From Hymenobacter sublimis (GTDB lineage: Bacteria > Bacteroidota > Bacteroidia > Cytophagales > Hymenobacteraceae): a DNA stretch of 64,000 nt. The DNA lies in NCBI RefSeq assembly GCF_023101345.1, contig NZ_CP095848.1:3126001-3190000 (forward strand). The letters run 5' to 3'. Shown here piece by piece: positions 33,830-42,794 of the stretch. Numbering within the stretch: the first letter of the stretch is position 1; each line of letters begins with the position of its first letter. Position numbers and translations under genes: made by a program. The notes beneath the pieces are model-generated. The model had not been told where the DNA came from. It ran no database searches and was given only the letters and a program-made list of their open reading frames with translations.

Positions 33830-33873
33830 CAGGGTTCACGCTACTTGTTCGTTACTCCACTTGTCCGTTTGCT

Positions 33874-34437
33874 ATGGCTGCTCCCGCTGTTGATGAAACC
33901 CATAACCCCTGGCAGCTGCTGGGCTCCGAAATCAAATACCAGAATCCCTGGATTCGGGTCCGGGAAGACAAAATCATTAACCCGGCTGGTAACCCAGGTA
34001 TTTACGGGGTAGTGTCGATGAAGAATAAAGCCCTGGGCATCATTCCCGTGGATGCGGAGGGTAATACCTGGCTAGTGGGCCAGTACCGCTACTCCTTGAG
34101 CGAGTACAGCTGGGAAATACCGATGGGCGGCGGTCCGGTGGAGCTTGATATTCTGGAATCGGCGCAACGGGAACTGCGCGAGGAAACCGGCCTGAGCGCC
34201 GCCCGCTGGACTAACATCATGCGCCTGCACACCTCCAACTCAGTTACCGATGAGGAAGGGTTCGTGTTCCTGGCTCAGGAGCTAACTCAGGGCGAGGTGG
34301 AGCCCGAGGAAACCGAGGACCTGCGTCTCTGGAAACTTCCGCTAACCGAGGCCGTGCAACTGGTTATGGACAGCCGCATCACGGACGCTATCAGCGTGGC
34401 CGGCCTGTTGAAAGCGGCCCGCCTGCTGAACCTGTAA
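33874..34437 (+). CDS. Nudix hydrolase (ADP-ribose pyrophosphatase-like)
   Basis: From the ATG at 33874 the protein has 187 residues. The Nudix box spans about 86-107: GGGPVE, then the catalytic helix RELREETGL. The upstream GMxxxPVDxxGN-like strand (ALGIIPVDAEGNTWLVGQYRY) and SWEIPMGG match ADP-ribose/NDP-sugar pyrophosphatases (NUDT5/ADPRase group) rather than MutT. The spacing between the first Gly pair and the REL helix is one residue off the strict pattern, which is common in this group. The substrate is inferred only. The in-frame extension to 33769 lies upstream of the promoter and is discounted. Confidence 0.9.
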   Translation: MAAPAVDETHNPWQLLGSEIKYQNPWIRVREDKIINPAGNPGIYGVVSMKNKALGIIPVDAEGNTWLVGQYRYSLSEYSWEIPMGGGPVELDILESAQRELREETGLSAARWTNIMRLHTSNSVTDEEGFVFLAQELTQGEVEPEETEDLRLWKLPLTEAVQLVMDSRITDAISVAGLLKAARLLNL

Positions 34438-34572
34438 GTGGCCCGCCGGACGCCTGAGGTTGTTGTATTACAGGCTTGAGCCGGGGCGGCGTGGTAGGCG
34501 GGCAGGATGCAACCCGGGCTCCGGCGCGGGTACTGTTCTTACGTGCTGCTAGGGCCCTTCTCATATTCCCCG

Positions 34573-34580
34573 TACTTTTG
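34573..34580 (+). promoter_or_regulatory. -7 promoter box (TACTTTTG) of plsC
   Basis: This is an exact TAnnTTTG match ending five bases before the ATG at 34586, the same arrangement as at queA. The mRNA would be leaderless or nearly so. Confidence 0.6.
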
Positions 34581-34585
34581 CACCT

Positions 34586-35431
34586 ATGTCGCGCCTCCTC
34601 CGCTTTATCGGCCACCGATTGTATACCACTTGGGCTACGTTCTGGTTTGTAATGCCGTTCGTGCTGACGTATCCGCTGCAGTGGGCCCTGAGCCGGCGGC
34701 CCCAGTGGCACCGCTACCTGCACACGCTGAACCGTTACTGGAGCAAGCTCTTCATTCGCATGTGGGGGATGCCGGTGGAAGTAGTGCGCAAACACCCGCT
34801 GCCAGCCGGGCAGCCTTGCGTGTACGTGGCCAACCACAGCTCCTACATCGATATTCCGCTGCTGTTCAAAACCATTCCGGGCTGGCTGAACATCATGGGC
34901 AAAAGCTCCCTGGCGAAGGTGCCCATCTGGGGGCCGATTTTCGGGCGGGCATACATCACCGTGGACCGCGACAGTGCCATTAGCCGGGGCCGGGCCATGG
35001 TGCAAGCCCGCCGGACCCTAGAAGCGGGGCGTTCAGTGGTTATTTTTCCGGAGGGTGCCATTTCCAAAACGCCCGGTCAGCAGCTGGAACCGTTTAAAGA
35101 TGGGGCCTTTCAACTGGCCATTGCGGCTGGGGTACCGGTAGTGCCCATTACCATGCCCCTGAACCACCGCTTCATGCCCGATGTTGACGGGCTGCGGGTA
35201 CGCTACTCGCCCCTGGCCATCATTCTGCACGAACCTATTCCTACCACCAACCTTACGGCCGCTGATGCACTGGCCCTTAAGCAGCAGGTGTATACGACCA
35301 TTGCCAGTGCCCTCCGCCCTGAGGCAGGTGGCATTCCGGAGCCAAGCACTTGGCGCGGGCCAGGGCCGCAGTTGGCTAGCCCCGCCGCCCCAAGCCCGCA
35401 GCAGCCTGAGTTGTTGGCCAACCGCCATTAA
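34586..35431 (+). CDS. plsC: 1-acyl-sn-glycerol-3-phosphate acyltransferase
   Basis: PlsC acylates lysophosphatidic acid to phosphatidic acid at the inner membrane. The 281-residue protein has an N-terminal hydrophobic stretch (about 14-34). Family motif I is NHSSYID (His84, Asp89). Motif II-like GWLNIMGKSSLAKVP and RAYITVDR, motif III FPEGAISK and motif IV VPVVPITM follow. The last 40 residues are Pro/Ala-rich and probably disordered. It is followed 70 bases downstream by gatC, with which it may be co-transcribed. Confidence 0.93.
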   Translation: MSRLLRFIGHRLYTTWATFWFVMPFVLTYPLQWALSRRPQWHRYLHTLNRYWSKLFIRMWGMPVEVVRKHPLPAGQPCVYVANHSSYIDIPLLFKTIPGWLNIMGKSSLAKVPIWGPIFGRAYITVDRDSAISRGRAMVQARRTLEAGRSVVIFPEGAISKTPGQQLEPFKDGAFQLAIAAGVPVVPITMPLNHRFMPDVDGLRVRYSPLAIILHEPIPTTNLTAADALALKQQVYTTIASALRPEAGGIPEPSTWRGPGPQLASPAAPSPQQPELLANRH

Positions 35432-35501
35432 GCCTCAGGCCGCATCAAAGCGGAATTGCCTGGCTTATTTCCTCATCATACCTACTTACCTTCTCTTACC
35501 C

Positions 35502-35789
35502 GTGAGCACCGACCTTGCTACTCTCCGCGGCTTAGCCCATTTGGCCCGCCTCGAATTTGACGACACGAAAGAGCAGCAGATGCTCGGCGACCTGAACAAG
35601 ATTCTGGATTGGGTAGACCAGTTGCGTCAGCTTGATACTACCGATGTGGAACCTCTGGTGCACCTCTCACAGGAAATCAATGTGCTACGCCCCGACGAGC
35701 CCCAGAACACGGTGAGTCACCAGGATGGTCTGCGCAACGCTCCGCGCAAAGACTCCGATTACTTCCGCGTACCTAAAGTACTGGACTAA
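35502..35789 (+). CDS. gatC: Asp-tRNA(Asn)/Glu-tRNA(Gln) amidotransferase subunit C
   Basis: GatC stabilises the GatA-GatB amidotransferase that converts misacylated Glu-tRNA(Gln) or Asp-tRNA(Asn). Starting at the GTG at 35502 gives 95 residues, the normal size. Signatures are LAHLARLEFDD, LNKILDWVDQL, DTTDVEPLVH, LRPDEP and the C-terminal FRVPKVLD. The frame is open far upstream, overlapping plsC, but only this part is GatC. GatA and GatB are elsewhere. The stop is three bases before the next gene's TTG start, which suggests translational coupling. Confidence 0.93.
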   Translation: MSTDLATLRGLAHLARLEFDDTKEQQMLGDLNKILDWVDQLRQLDTTDVEPLVHLSQEINVLRPDEPQNTVSHQDGLRNAPRKDSDYFRVPKVLD

Positions 35790-35792
35790 CTG

Positions 35793-38700
35793 TTGGTGCC
35801 TGCTCCCGCTTCTTCCGCCACTGCGCCCCGCCCCGGCTGGTGGCGCGGCTCCTTCCTGTTGCTGGCGCTGTGTGCCGTGCTGGCCGTAGTAGCGGCTGGC
35901 TGGTACTATGTCACCGCCGATGACACGGTGTTGCCGGTACGCCCGGTGGCCCAGCTAACGCCCGTCCCGACCACCGTAGCCACCGTGCGCGTGGGCCTAG
36001 AGGCCCTACCCGTGCAGGCCAACACCTACCTCATTACCCAAACCTACGACGTGGCCGGCCCCTTTCTGCAAACGGAAGCGGCGCTGGTATTGGTTGGGTT
36101 GTTGGGGGTAGCGTTGGTATACTTCCTAGCGGTAGTAAGCAGCTTCGCCCGGCCGGCCTTCGTGGCGGGCATGGCACTGGTTATTTTCCTCCTGATGTCG
36201 CTCAACGCCGACTTGCTGGGCGTGTTCGATGCTGGGCAGCAGTATTTTCTGGTATTGGCATTGGCCGTGTTGGCTTTGCCGGCCTACTACTTTCACGCCT
36301 TCCGGCCCAACGTTGCACTAGGCAAGCGCTTGCTGCTGTTTGGCGTGCTGGTGCTGGGCTTAGGGGCGTTACTGTTTGGCAGTAATCCCAACCCGGCTGA
36401 AGTTACGGCCCTACACTTAAGCGGCTTTTTTACCGTGAGCGGGGCCGTGGCTTTTGCCCTGCTGGTGCTGTGGGTTGGGTTCGAGAATGTGTACGGCCTC
36501 TTGTGGCTCAATACCCAGGCCGAAACGCCAGCGGGCCGTTTCGGCCTATTACCGTTTTTGCTGGCCAGTGGCTTATACCTCGGCACCCTGGGCATGTACT
36601 ACTGGAACAATGGAGTGGTAGAAGTGCTGCCCGGCTGGCACCTCGATCCGCTCATTCTGCTAGTACCGGCGGTGGTAGTGAGCTGGCTGGGCCTACGGCG
36701 ACGAGCAGCTACCTACGGCGCGTGGGTGCCGTACCAGCCGGGCATGATTCATTTGTTTCCGGTGCTGGTACTGCTTGGGGCAGCAGCTCTGGGCTATGCC
36801 CTGGCTACGGCCAATGACCCGCTTCTGCTGGCCGCCCGCGACTTTACGGCGCTGGCCTTGCTGTGCGTGGGCGGAGCCTTTCTGATTTACATTCTGCTGA
36901 ATTTTGCTACTCTGCTGCGCCAGAAGCTACCCGTGTACCGGGTGGTGTATGAGCCGCGCCGCTTTCCTTTCTATGCCATGTATGCTCTTGGCGTAGCGCT
37001 GCTAGGGGTAGTGCTGCTGCGTAACCAGTTCATCATTGCCGATCAGGTAAAGGCGGGTTACTACAATAACCTTGGCGACTTGGCCCGCCTGCAAAGCGAG
37101 GTAACGCCCGATGACCTCTCGCAGGCGCTGCTAGCCGAGCGCTACTACGCCGAAAGTGACGCCCTCGATCAGCACAACCACAAGGCCAGCCTGGGCCGGG
37201 CAGCCCTGTACCGCTTTCGCCTGCAGCGACAAAACGAAATTAACATCCTGCGCCGCGCGCTGAGCCGCCGTCCGTCCGAGAAGATTTCCCTCCGGTTGGC
37301 GGCGCTCTACAATGAGCCCCAGGATTTCTTCGACCGGCTCACCGTGCTGCGCGAGGCCCTGAAAGCCACGCCCCGGAGCGCCCGTCTCAACGGCGACTTG
37401 GCTCAGCTCTACACTCGCTCCGCCATTGCCGACTCGGTGCTATACTACCAGGACCGCGCCGAAGCTGCCGCTCCCGATGATGCTGTGCTACAGGCCAACC
37501 GGCTGGCCTACCTCATCGGGCAGCAGCAGTGGCCCGCCGCCACCCAACTGGCCCAGCGCAACGCCGCCTCCCCGGATGAGGCCTTGCAAAGCAACGGCCT
37601 GCTTCTGGCCCGCCTCACCAACAAGACTTCTACTGCCGCTCCGGTTCCTGATACTGCGGCGGCGCTTACCCCCGTCCGGTTTGCCCGCCTCTACCACGAC
37701 GGGCTGAACCGCGCCCTTCGCCACGACACCACTCTGTTGTCGGTACTGCCTTATTTGACGGCTCAGCCCGCGAACAGCGCCTACCTCGACCAGCTAAATT
37801 TCCTGCGCGCCTTTACCCAGCACTACGGGGGTCGGCCCGTTGCGGCTCAAACAACTATCCTACCGCTGGCTACCGGCTCAGGATCAGCTACTGGCTATTA
37901 TCAGCAGTTACAGGGCCTGTGGCTCCTGGATCAGCACCTACCCGCGCCGGCCGCCGGCCGTCTGACCGAGGCCCGCCAGAATGGCACCGCTTCGGCCGCG
38001 CTACCGGCCGCGTATGCTTTGGCCCTCAGCAACCAACCCGACTCGGCGCGGCGTGTTGCGCGGCGGGCTGCTACCGGCCCAGATTTGGCCAGTATCAGAC
38101 CGGCGCGCCGGTTACAAGTAGTGCTGGAGCCAGATTTCCGGGCCAGTTTTCAGCAAGCGCCGGACTCTTTACGGGTACAATACGTGGTCCTGCGCGGCGA
38201 CGAGCTACCCGCAACTGAACTGCTGTCGGCGGCCACCGCTATTACGGCTCCTGCTCTCCGGCAGGTTGCCTTGCTGGCCCAGCTACCGAGGGCTATTCAG
38301 GCGGGTCAGTTACCAGCAGCTGAGCAGGCACTTAACCAGTTTGCGCCGGTCCTTACGGCACCGAATGCTTCGGCCTGGAACGTGCTGCGGGGCGAGTTGT
38401 ACGCACGGGCTCAACAATGGCCTGCCCTACGGCAGCTCGTCAAGCAAGGCCTTTTTGAGGGTTTCGACCAATTCTACCGCCTCTATTTTCGAGCCGCCTT
38501 GGCCGAGACGGACAAACAGCCCAAGCAAGCAGCGGCCCTCTACGCCCAGCTGGTCCGCGAGGCTCCGTTTGTAGAAAATGGCCTGGTAGCGGCGGCTAAC
38601 TTTCACACCCGGCAGCGCGACTTTCCGGCGGCCTATAACACCCTGTTGCGCGGAATTGAGTACAACCCGGAGTCGGCTGCTTTACTCAAGGCCTATGTGC

Positions 38701-38852
38701 TGGCGGCTGTTCCTGTGGGGCTTACCGAATACGCTGCTGCGCCATTGGCCCACTTGGGGGCATTGCTTTCACCCGCAGATTACGCTACCTTTCGTACACA
38801 GTACGAGGCACGTCGTGCGTCTTACGCCACTTCCGCCGCTCCCTGGAACTAA
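35793..38852 (+). CDS. Large polytopic membrane protein with C-terminal TPR-like region
   Basis: This is a 1019-residue protein from a TTG at 35793 (or GTG 35796). Residues 1-412 contain about 10-11 hydrophobic helices, with a roughly 60-residue loop after the first. Residues 415-1019 are soluble and helical, with TPR-like units such as ALLAERYYAESDALDQHNHKAS and LREALKATPRSARLNGDLAQLY. By topology the soluble half should sit on one side of the membrane as a protein-binding scaffold. I know no named family. It starts three bases after gatC and ends 15 bases before an ABC ATPase gene, so the three may be one transcript. Confidence 0.8.
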   Translation: MVPAPASSATAPRPGWWRGSFLLLALCAVLAVVAAGWYYVTADDTVLPVRPVAQLTPVPTTVATVRVGLEALPVQANTYLITQTYDVAGPFLQTEAALVLVGLLGVALVYFLAVVSSFARPAFVAGMALVIFLLMSLNADLLGVFDAGQQYFLVLALAVLALPAYYFHAFRPNVALGKRLLLFGVLVLGLGALLFGSNPNPAEVTALHLSGFFTVSGAVAFALLVLWVGFENVYGLLWLNTQAETPAGRFGLLPFLLASGLYLGTLGMYYWNNGVVEVLPGWHLDPLILLVPAVVVSWLGLRRRAATYGAWVPYQPGMIHLFPVLVLLGAAALGYALATANDPLLLAARDFTALALLCVGGAFLIYILLNFATLLRQKLPVYRVVYEPRRFPFYAMYALGVALLGVVLLRNQFIIADQVKAGYYNNLGDLARLQSEVTPDDLSQALLAERYYAESDALDQHNHKASLGRAALYRFRLQRQNEINILRRALSRRPSEKISLRLAALYNEPQDFFDRLTVLREALKATPRSARLNGDLAQLYTRSAIADSVLYYQDRAEAAAPDDAVLQANRLAYLIGQQQWPAATQLAQRNAASPDEALQSNGLLLARLTNKTSTAAPVPDTAAALTPVRFARLYHDGLNRALRHDTTLLSVLPYLTAQPANSAYLDQLNFLRAFTQHYGGRPVAAQTTILPLATGSGSATGYYQQLQGLWLLDQHLPAPAAGRLTEARQNGTASAALPAAYALALSNQPDSARRVARRAATGPDLASIRPARRLQVVLEPDFRASFQQAPDSLRVQYVVLRGDELPATELLSAATAITAPALRQVALLAQLPRAIQAGQLPAAEQALNQFAPVLTAPNASAWNVLRGELYARAQQWPALRQLVKQGLFEGFDQFYRLYFRAALAETDKQPKQAAALYAQLVREAPFVENGLVAAANFHTRQRDFPAAYNTLLRGIEYNPESAALLKAYVLAAVPVGLTEYAAAPLAHLGALLSPADYATFRTQYEARRASYATSAAPWN

Positions 38853-38867
38853 CCCGGCCCTCTGGTT

Positions 38868-39587
38868 ATGCTGTATCCCGTCATTGAAACCACTGACATT
38901 TCCAAGGTCTACCGTATGGGGTCCGAGGAGATTCACGCTCTGCAATCGGTATCCATTACCATTCAGCGCGGCGAATATGTTGCCTTCATGGGCCCTTCCG
39001 GCTCGGGCAAATCTACTCTCATGAACATAGTGGGCTGCCTCGACACGCCTTCCGGCGGCCACTATATTCTGAATGGCAAGGACGTAAGCAACATGACCGA
39101 CAACCAGCTTGCCGATGTGCGCAACCGGGAAATTGGCTTCGTGTTTCAGTCGTTTAACCTGCTGCCCCGGGCTACGTCACTCGACAACGTTGCGCTTCCT
39201 CTCATTTATGCTGGCTACGGAAAAAGTGAGCGGCAGGAAATGGCCCGCGAGGCCTTACGGAGCGTAGGCTTAGCGGAGCGTGCCATGCACAAGCCCAATG
39301 AGCTTAGCGGTGGTCAGCGTCAGCGCGTAGCCATTGCCCGTGCCTTGGTCAATAACCCCAGCATCATTCTGGCTGATGAACCTACCGGGGCGCTTGACAC
39401 TCGCACCAGCCACGAGATTATGGAGTTATTTGAGGCCCTTTACGTGCGCGGCAACACCATTATTATGGTAACGCACGAGGAGGATATTGCCCGCCACGCC
39501 CACCGCATCGTGCGCCTGCGCGACGGCTTGATTGAATCAGATGTGGTGAATAACGCGGTGGCTACCCAGCAGTTAACTACTTCTTAG
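38868..39587 (+). CDS. ABC transporter ATP-binding protein, LolD/MacB-type
   Basis: This is a 239-residue ATPase. Walker A is GPSGSGKST (42-50), the Q loop lies in [12 protein letters not shown], the signature is [15 protein letters not shown], Walker B is [12 protein letters not shown], and the switch His is in VTHE. The sequence is closest to the MacB/LolD/FtsE group, which drives mechanotransmission and lipoprotein or peptide export rather than import. No cognate permease (FtsX/MacB fold) gene is adjacent in the window. The upstream polytopic protein lacks an evident MacB-like fold, so the partner is unknown. Confidence 0.92.
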   Translation: MLYPVIETTDISKVYRMGSEEIHALQSVSITIQRGEYVAFMGPSGSGKSTLMNIVGCLDTPSGGHYILNGKDVSNMTDNQLADVRNREIGFVFQSFNLLPRATSLDNVALPLIYAGYGKSERQEMAREALRSVGLAERAMHKPNELSGGQRQRVAIARALVNNPSIILADEPTGALDTRTSHEIMELFEALYVRGNTIIMVTHEEDIARHAHRIVRLRDGLIESDVVNNAVATQQLTTS

Positions 39588-39681
39588 CCTTGCGCCGCCC
39601 CCAAGACGTGGTCCGGATTCTAACATTTAGGGCCAATAAGTAGTAGTTGGACTTTACGTTCCACTGTTTTCTGCCTTCCTG

Positions 39682-40230
39682 TTGAAAATCTATACCAAAA
39701 CGGGCGACCAGGGACTCACCTCCCTCATCGGCGGCACCCGCGTGCCCAAATCAAGTCTGCGCATTGACTGCTACGGCACCGTGGATGAGCTGAATTCCTA
39801 CGTGGGCTTAGTCCGTGACCAAGCGGTAAATGCTAGTCGCCGCGACTTGCTCAAAGAAATTCAGGACCGTCTGTTCACCATCGGTTCCTCTTTGGCCTCT
39901 GACCCGGAGAAATCCAAGATGAAAATTCCGGATTTACATGCCGAGGATGTGGCCCTGCTGGAACGCGAGATGGACCGCATGAACGAAACCCTACCCGAGT
40001 TACGGGTTTTCGTGCTTCCTGGGGGCCATCAGTCGGTGTCTTTTGCCCACGTGGCCCGCTGCGTGTGCCGGCGGGCGGAACGGCTGGTTATTCAGCTCCG
40101 CGAAGATTCATTCGTGGCCGATCTGGTGGTGATGTACCTCAACCGCCTCTCCGATTATCTCTTCGTGCTAAGCCGCCAGATGGCCCATGAGCTACAGGCC
40201 GAGGAAGTGAAGTGGGAGCCTCGTATGTAA
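39682..40230 (+). CDS. Cob(I)yrinic acid a,c-diamide adenosyltransferase, PduO type
   Basis: This enzyme makes adenosylcobalamin from cob(I)alamin and ATP. The 182-residue protein shows the PduO-type signatures: N-terminal IYTKTGDQGLTSLIGG, the DELNSYVGLV segment, FVLPGGHQSVSFAHVARCVCRRAERL and LNRLSDYLFVLSR. The start codon is TTG at 39682, fixed by the conserved N terminus; no ATG precedes it. Cobalamin-dependent enzymes are not in the window, so it probably serves methylmalonyl-CoA mutase or a B12-dependent enzyme elsewhere. Confidence 0.94.
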   Translation: MKIYTKTGDQGLTSLIGGTRVPKSSLRIDCYGTVDELNSYVGLVRDQAVNASRRDLLKEIQDRLFTIGSSLASDPEKSKMKIPDLHAEDVALLEREMDRMNETLPELRVFVLPGGHQSVSFAHVARCVCRRAERLVIQLREDSFVADLVVMYLNRLSDYLFVLSRQMAHELQAEEVKWEPRM

Positions 40231-40400
40231 AGGCTGGCACTGATCTAAACTAACAAGTGTTCGGAAGAAATTCTGCACCTTTACCATACCGCACCGATCC
40301 TCTTCCCACCCACGCCAACACAACCTGACTTCTTAGGGCCACCCGTTGGCTCCGGACATGTTGGTTGTGTACCTGTTACCCTTTTCCCACCCCACTCCTC

Positions 40401-41465
40401 ATGCTCGACACGTTCACTATTCCCACGCAGCGGACTACCGCCTCGCGTTTGGCTGCCGTAGATTTCGACCAGCTCGAATTCGGCAAGACCTTCTCTGACC
40501 ACATGCTGGTAGTTGACTACCATGATGGCGAGTGGCAGGAGCCGCAAATTGTGCCCTACGGCGACATGACGGTAAGCCCGGCTAATTCGGCTCTGCACTA
40601 CGGTCAGGCCATTTTTGAGGGTATGAAGGCCTACAAAAATCAGCAGGGCGATATTTACATCTTCCGGCCCTACGACAACCTGAGCCGGCTTAACTTATCG
40701 GCTGAGCGTATGTGCATGCCGGCCGTGCCGGAAGAAATTTTCATGCAAGGCCTGAGCCAATTGATTCGCTTGGATGCCGAGTGGGTACCGAATTTCACGG
40801 GTAGTGCCCTCTATATTCGCCCCTTCATGTTTGCCACGGATGGCATGCTGGGCGTCCGCCCCTCAGATTCGTACCGCTTCATGATCATCACGTGCCCGGT
40901 TGGCCTGTATTACAACAAGCCGCTGCGGGTACGATTCGAGGAGAAATACGTGCGCTCGGCCGAAGGCGGGGCAGGCTTTGCCAAAAATGCGGGTAACTAT
41001 GGTGCGGCCATGTACCCTACCAAGCTGGCCCAGCAGGAAGGCTATAATCAGCTCATCTGGACCGATGCCTCGGAGCACAAGTACGTAGAGGAATCGGGCA
41101 CAATGAACGCCATGTTCGTTATCAACAACCGGTTGACAACGCCGGCCCTAAGCACCTCCATCCTTGACGGCATCACTCGTCGTAGTGTGCTGCAGCTAGC
41201 CCACGACTGGGGTATGCCCGTAGAGGAGCGCAAAGTGTCGGCCCTAGAGATTTTGGAAGCACAAGCCAACGGCACTCTGCAAGAGGCCTTCGGGGTAGGC
41301 ACGGCGGCTACCATTGCTCCTATTGCTACCATCGGCTACCAGGGCCAGGACTATGCCCTCCCCACCCCACCGGCTGACGCTTTCTCGCACCGGGTATCGG
41401 CTGCACTGGCCGCCATTCGTAGCGGCGAAGCTGCCGACCAGCACGATTGGATGGTGCGAGTCTAG
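40401..41465 (+). CDS. ilvE: Branched-chain amino acid aminotransferase
   Basis: IlvE catalyses the last step of Val, Leu and Ile synthesis with pyridoxal phosphate. From the ATG at 40401 the protein has 354 residues, as in the class II (fold IV) BCAT group. Key features are SALHYGQAIFEGMKAY, FMFATDGMLGVRPS, the PLP Lys195 in GGAGFAKNAGNYGAAM, EESGTMNAMFV and ITRRSVLQLAHDWG. It looks complete, and a strong hairpin follows the stop. Confidence 0.95.
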   Translation: MLDTFTIPTQRTTASRLAAVDFDQLEFGKTFSDHMLVVDYHDGEWQEPQIVPYGDMTVSPANSALHYGQAIFEGMKAYKNQQGDIYIFRPYDNLSRLNLSAERMCMPAVPEEIFMQGLSQLIRLDAEWVPNFTGSALYIRPFMFATDGMLGVRPSDSYRFMIITCPVGLYYNKPLRVRFEEKYVRSAEGGAGFAKNAGNYGAAMYPTKLAQQEGYNQLIWTDASEHKYVEESGTMNAMFVINNRLTTPALSTSILDGITRRSVLQLAHDWGMPVEERKVSALEILEAQANGTLQEAFGVGTAATIAPIATIGYQGQDYALPTPPADAFSHRVSAALAAIRSGEAADQHDWMVRV

Positions 41466-41486
41466 CTCCGTTAACCAGTTTTCGAT

Positions 41487-41532
41487 TAAACAAGAAAAGA
41501 CGGCCCCACATGGGGCCGTCTTTTCTTGTTTA
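41487..41532. terminator. Terminator hairpin with perfect 22-bp stem
   Basis: Bases 41487-41508 are complementary to 41511-41532. The centre (cccacatggg) would open to a small loop. The stem core gacggcccca is flanked by aaacaagaaaa and its complement, giving a T-rich 3' side for the plus strand. It follows ilvE by 21 bases. Confidence 0.85.
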
Positions 41533-41643
41533 CAGTGTTTTTAGTACGGTAAGACTACCCTCGCAATTTATCCGGACATTTGCCTTCGTGCATCGGTAGA
41601 TGCTACGCCCCGTTCATTCATTTTATCATTCATTCTTTTTTCC

Positions 41644-42721
41644 ATGACCTACGACCAGGTGAAGGAGTTGAAGGGCCGTGCCGAGGCCCTGAGGAGGTAT
41701 CTTTGACTACGATGCCCGCAAAGAGCAAATAGTAGCCACCGAGCAGCAAACCACAGCGCCCGGCTTTTGGGATGACTCCAAAAAAGCCGAGGCCGTTATG
41801 AAGGAAATCAAATCGGTTAAAGTCTGGACGGATGATTACGAGGCCGTTGAGAAGCTCGTTAGCGACGTTGAGGTACTCTATGACTTCTACCGCGAAGGCG
41901 ACGTAGAGGAAGAGGAAATACAACGCGAGTTTCAGGGGGCGCAGCAGGCCGTGGAGCGACTGGAGTTTAAGCGCATGCTTTCCGATGAGGAGGACCAGCT
42001 TTCCGCCATCATTGACATCAACCCCGGTGCTGGAGGTACGGAAAGCCAGGATTGGGCCGAAATGCTCATGCGCATGTACATCATGTGGGGTGAAAAGCAA
42101 GGCTTCTCCGTGCGTCAGGTTAGCTACCAGCCCGGCGAAGGAGCCGGTATTAAATCCGCCTCGTTGGAAATCGACGGTCAGTTTGCCTACGGCTACCTTA
42201 AAAGCGAAATTGGGGTTCACCGCTTGGTGCGCATCTCCCCTTTCGACAGCAGCGGCCGCCGCCATACTTCCTTCGCCTCGGTTTTTGCCTACCCCGTGGT
42301 AGATGATACCATCAATATTCAGATTAACCCAGCCGACATTACGTGGGACACTTACCGGGCTGGGGGTGCCGGCGGACAAAACGTAAACAAGGTAGAAACG
42401 GCCGTCCGCCTGCGCCATGCACCATCCGGCATTATCATCGAATGCCAGATTGAGCGCAGCCAGCTCATGAACAAAGAACACGCCTTACGCATGCTAAAGT
42501 CGCGCCTATATCAGCTAGAGTTGGACAAGCGCAACGAAGCCCGGGCAGTAGTAGAGGCGGGGAAAAAGCGCATTGACTTTGGCTCCCAGATCCGCAACTA
42601 CGTGCTGCACCCCTACAAGCTCATCAAAGACCTCCGTACCGGCATCGAGCGCACCGATGTGCAGAATGTATTGGACGGTGACCTAGAGGAATATATCAAG
42701 GGTTATTTGATGCAGAACTGA
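41644..42721 (+). CDS. prfB: Peptide chain release factor 2, with programmed +1 frameshift
   Basis: RF2 ends translation at UGA and UAA. Reading starts at the ATG at 41644; after 20 codons the in-frame codon is TGA (41704-41706). The context AGGAGG-TAT-CTT-TGA-C is the classic autoregulatory site: a Shine-Dalgarno-like AGGAGG, a slippery CTT and a stop with poor context. A +1 shift continues at GAC 41705 to give about 358 residues. Downstream are the stop-codon-reading SPF motif ([14 protein letters not shown]), the catalytic GGQ ([14 protein letters not shown]) and the C-terminal [13 protein letters not shown]. This is not a damaged gene; low RF2 levels favour the shift. Confidence 0.96.
41691..41707 (+). 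promoter_or_regulatory. prfB programmed +1 frameshift signal
   Basis: It consists of an AGGAGG (41692-41697), three spacer bases, the slippery CTT (41701-41703) and the in-frame TGA followed by C. The spacing equals the canonical site. The internal word TATCTTTG also fits the organism's -7 box. Confidence 0.93.
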
Positions 42722-42725
42722 GTAT

Positions 42726-42792
42726 CTATCAGATAGTAAGTAAAAAGCCCGTTGGTCAATCACCAACGGGCTTTTTACTTACTATCTGATAG
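42726..42792. terminator. Bidirectional terminator: perfect 31-bp stem, 5-base loop
   Basis: Bases 42726-42756 are exactly complementary to 42762-42792, with loop caatc. The core (aaaaagcccgttggt) is a typical terminator; pairing extends another 16 bp outward. It separates convergent prfB (ends 42721) and susD (ends 42795). Confidence 0.88.
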
Positions 42793-42794
42793 GC

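Noticed and set aside
41704..41706. TGA in prfB as a nonsense mutation (pseudogene)
   Set aside because: The AGGAGG-TAT-CTT-TGA-C context is the known programmed +1 frameshift signal, so the gene is intact.
41630..42481. A 283-codon minus-strand frame opposite prfB
   Set aside because: RF2 motifs on the other strand explain the region, and the antisense product is unlike any known protein.
41798..42721. Reading prfB as a shorter gene from the internal ATG at 41798
   Set aside because: The canonical frameshift site and the conserved N-terminal region upstream show that translation begins at 41644.
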